Below, in pieces: positions 5,496 through 6,179 of a DNA stretch of 6,179 bases. The first letter of the stretch is position 1, and each line of letters begins with the position of its first letter. Both the position numbers and the translations under genes were made by a program. Source of the stretch: Tardiphaga sp. (GTDB lineage: Bacteria; Pseudomonadota; Alphaproteobacteria; Rhizobiales; Xanthobacteraceae). The stretch spans positions 1-6,179 of the forward strand of contig JAQGJF010000211.1 in assembly GCA_028290765.1 (NCBI GenBank), in the 5' to 3' direction. A model generated the notes under the pieces. That model was not told the origin of the DNA. It ran no database searches and saw only the letters and a list, made by a program, of their open reading frames with translations.

Positions 5496-5933
5496 GTGGC
5501 CAGATCGCCGAGCAAGCCCATTACCGAACATCTCGCTTATCTCCTTGCGCAGGCGAACCGCGAGATCAATCGCCAGCTCGACGCGCGTTTCCGCAACGAG
5601 GGCGTGCCGGTGGAGCAGTGGCGTATCCTGAAAGTCCTGTCGGACGGCAAGGGCCATTCGATGGGCGATTTGGCCGAAGCGGTGCTGCTCAATCACCCGA
5701 CCCTGACCAAGATGGTCGATCGGATGGTCTCCGATTCGCTGGTCTACCGCGTGCAGGACGCCGACGACCGGCGCAAGGTGGTGATGTTCATTTCCGACCG
5801 CGGCAAGACGCTGACCCAGCGTCTGAACTCACTGGCGCTCAGCCAGGAAGCCCATATCGCCGAGAATTACGGGAACAGGGCGACCGCGGAGTTGAAGCGG
5901 TTGCTGGAAGGTCTGATTGAGAAGGCGAACTGA
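5496..5933 (+). CDS. MarR-family transcriptional regulator
   Basis: This is a winged-helix dimeric DNA-binding regulator of 145 residues from the GTG at 5496, the usual length for MarR proteins. The N-terminal helix ITEHLAYLLAQANREINRQL supports dimerisation. The helix-turn-helix is at about 56-77 (MGDLAEAVLLNHPTLTKMVDRM), and the wing at about 88-106 carries the classical D-x-D-D-R-R-K ... S-D-R-G-K pattern. The frame stays open to a TTG at 5397 (178 residues), but that codon lies inside the TTGAACATTCAA palindrome and the extra 33 residues are low in family character. Neither start has a convincing ribosome binding site, so the N-terminus is uncertain. It is divergent from the AmiC-like gene, and I infer that it regulates that gene, itself and the amidase operon, with an amide or the AmiC-like protein as signal. 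Repressor versus activator cannot be told. Confidence 0.9.
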   Translation: MARSPSKPITEHLAYLLAQANREINRQLDARFRNEGVPVEQWRILKVLSDGKGHSMGDLAEAVLLNHPTLTKMVDRMVSDSLVYRVQDADDRRKVVMFISDRGKTLTQRLNSLALSQEAHIAENYGNRATAELKRLLEGLIEKAN

Positions 5934-5941
5934 GTCGGCGC

Positions 5942-5959
5942 GGCCACCCTGGGGTGGCC
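5942..5959 (+). terminator. Possible terminator hairpin after marR
   Basis: GGCCACCC (5942-5949) and GGGTGGCC (5952-5959) form a perfect 8-bp inverted repeat with a 2-nt centre; the loop would open to about six bases in practice. It begins 8 bp after the marR stop. Only two T residues follow, so it is a weak intrinsic terminator at best. Confidence 0.4.
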
Positions 5960-5965
5960 TTACCG

Positions 5966-6064
5966 CGTCATTGCGAGGAGCACTTGCGGCGACTGCGTCC
6001 GCCGAAGCTCGAAGAGCGAAGGAGGAAGCAAACCAGTCATTCTTCTTTGGCTCCTGGATTGCTT
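5966..6064. repeat. Intergenic palindromic repeat element, left part, interrupted by intron
   Basis: The segment begins CGTCATTGCGAGGAG and ends CTGGATTGCTT, both hallmarks of a dispersed palindromic repeat that I recognise in Bradyrhizobium and Rhodopseudomonas intergenic regions. Intact copies continue after the TTGCTT and end with the complement CTCCTCGCAATGACG. Here that closing half is absent; intron sequence follows instead. AAGCAAACCAG (6026-6036) pairs with CTGGATTGCTT (6054-6064) with one mismatch, making an 11-bp hairpin with a 17-nt loop that abuts the intron. Confidence 0.7.
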
Positions 6065-6179
6065 GTGCGCCAGGTAAGCTGGCGCGGTCCTGCCGGTGCA
6101 AGTCCGGTCCGGGTAAGCCGTAGCGGGCGCCCGGTAGCGAGTGTTGCGTGGTCGCCGGTGACGGCGGCTGCGAAGCGTA
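6065..6179 (+). mobile_element. Group II intron, 5' end (domain I start), truncated by window edge
   Basis: The segment starts with GTGCG, the conserved 5' boundary of group II introns. GCGCCAG (6067-6073) then pairs with CTGGCGC (6079-6085), as in the first helix of domain I. Next comes GGTGCAAGTCC (6096-6106 region), the conserved G-G-T-G-x-A-A-G-T-C-C block of bacterial intron domain I, inside a CCGG/CCGG stem. CGCCG-GTGA-CGGCG (6153-6166) is a hairpin with a GNRA-type tetraloop. The reverse-transcriptase ORF and the catalytic domain V would be several hundred to about 2000 bp further right and are not visible. Subclass cannot be fixed; insertion directly behind a hairpin favours class C or a related hairpin-targeting lineage. 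No protein is encoded in the visible part. Confidence 0.8.

Noticed and set aside
5829..6101. 90-residue minus-strand open frame at the right end
   Set aside because: It reads through the marR end, the palindromic repeat and the intron start; its FASSFALRASA and PRNDAV stretches are translations of the repeat, which often causes false gene calls in this group.
6086..6120. Cobalamin riboswitch-like string (CCGGTGCAAGTCCGG)
   Set aside because: It resembles the GGTGNAANTCC part of that riboswitch, but the following conserved GCTG-CCCCGC-ACTG block is absent, and the GTGCG start with the domain I helix fits a group II intron better.
5917..6123. 68-residue plus-strand open frame across the repeat and intron
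   Set aside because: It overlaps the end of marR and is composed of hairpin, repeat and intron RNA sequence; nothing indicates translation.

Overview
This is a GC-rich alphaproteobacterial fragment, most likely from the Bradyrhizobium/Rhodopseudomonas group. The protein families fit that group, and so does an intergenic palindromic repeat at the right end (CGTCATTGCGAGGAG ... CTGGATTGCTT) that I recognise from those genomes. The assignment is from memory and was not searched.

Layout. Five genes lie on the minus strand and read right to left: an AmiC-like ligand-sensor gene (4099-5286), an amidase-signature-family amidase (2421-3935), a UrtB/LivH-type permease (1501-2358), a Tat-exported solute-binding protein (276-1496), and the first 73 codons of a UrtC/LivM-type permease that runs off the left edge (1-220). 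One MarR-family regulator is on the plus strand (about 5496-5933), divergent from the sensor gene. To its right come a small hairpin, the palindromic repeat, and from 6065 the 5' end of a group II intron cut by the window edge. The intron interrupts the repeat exactly at the foot of a hairpin.

How the genes fit together. The solute-binding protein and two permeases form most of a branched-chain amino acid/urea/amide-type ABC importer; the ATPase genes are presumably beyond the left edge. The amidase is first in this operon and would hydrolyse an imported amide to a carboxylic acid and ammonia. The AmiC-like protein has the periplasmic binding-protein fold but no signal peptide, so it is probably a cytosolic amide sensor like Pseudomonas AmiC. 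No AmiR-type antiterminator is in view. Its divergent neighbour is a MarR protein, an arrangement that recalls the AmiC-like and MarR-like regulators of Rhodococcus nitrile hydratase clusters. I infer an amide-inducible uptake and hydrolysis system controlled by a sensor/MarR pair.

Regulation visible in the DNA. The amidase has a strong sigma-70-like promoter (TTGAAA, 17-bp spacer, TCTAAT). Its spacer holds the 10-mer GGAAAATATT, which recurs next to a TTGAACATTCAA palindrome in the sensor/marR intergenic region; that is a candidate common operator. The same region carries a 19-bp tandem duplication. GC-rich hairpins sit in two gaps of the transporter operon and may set relative transcript levels.
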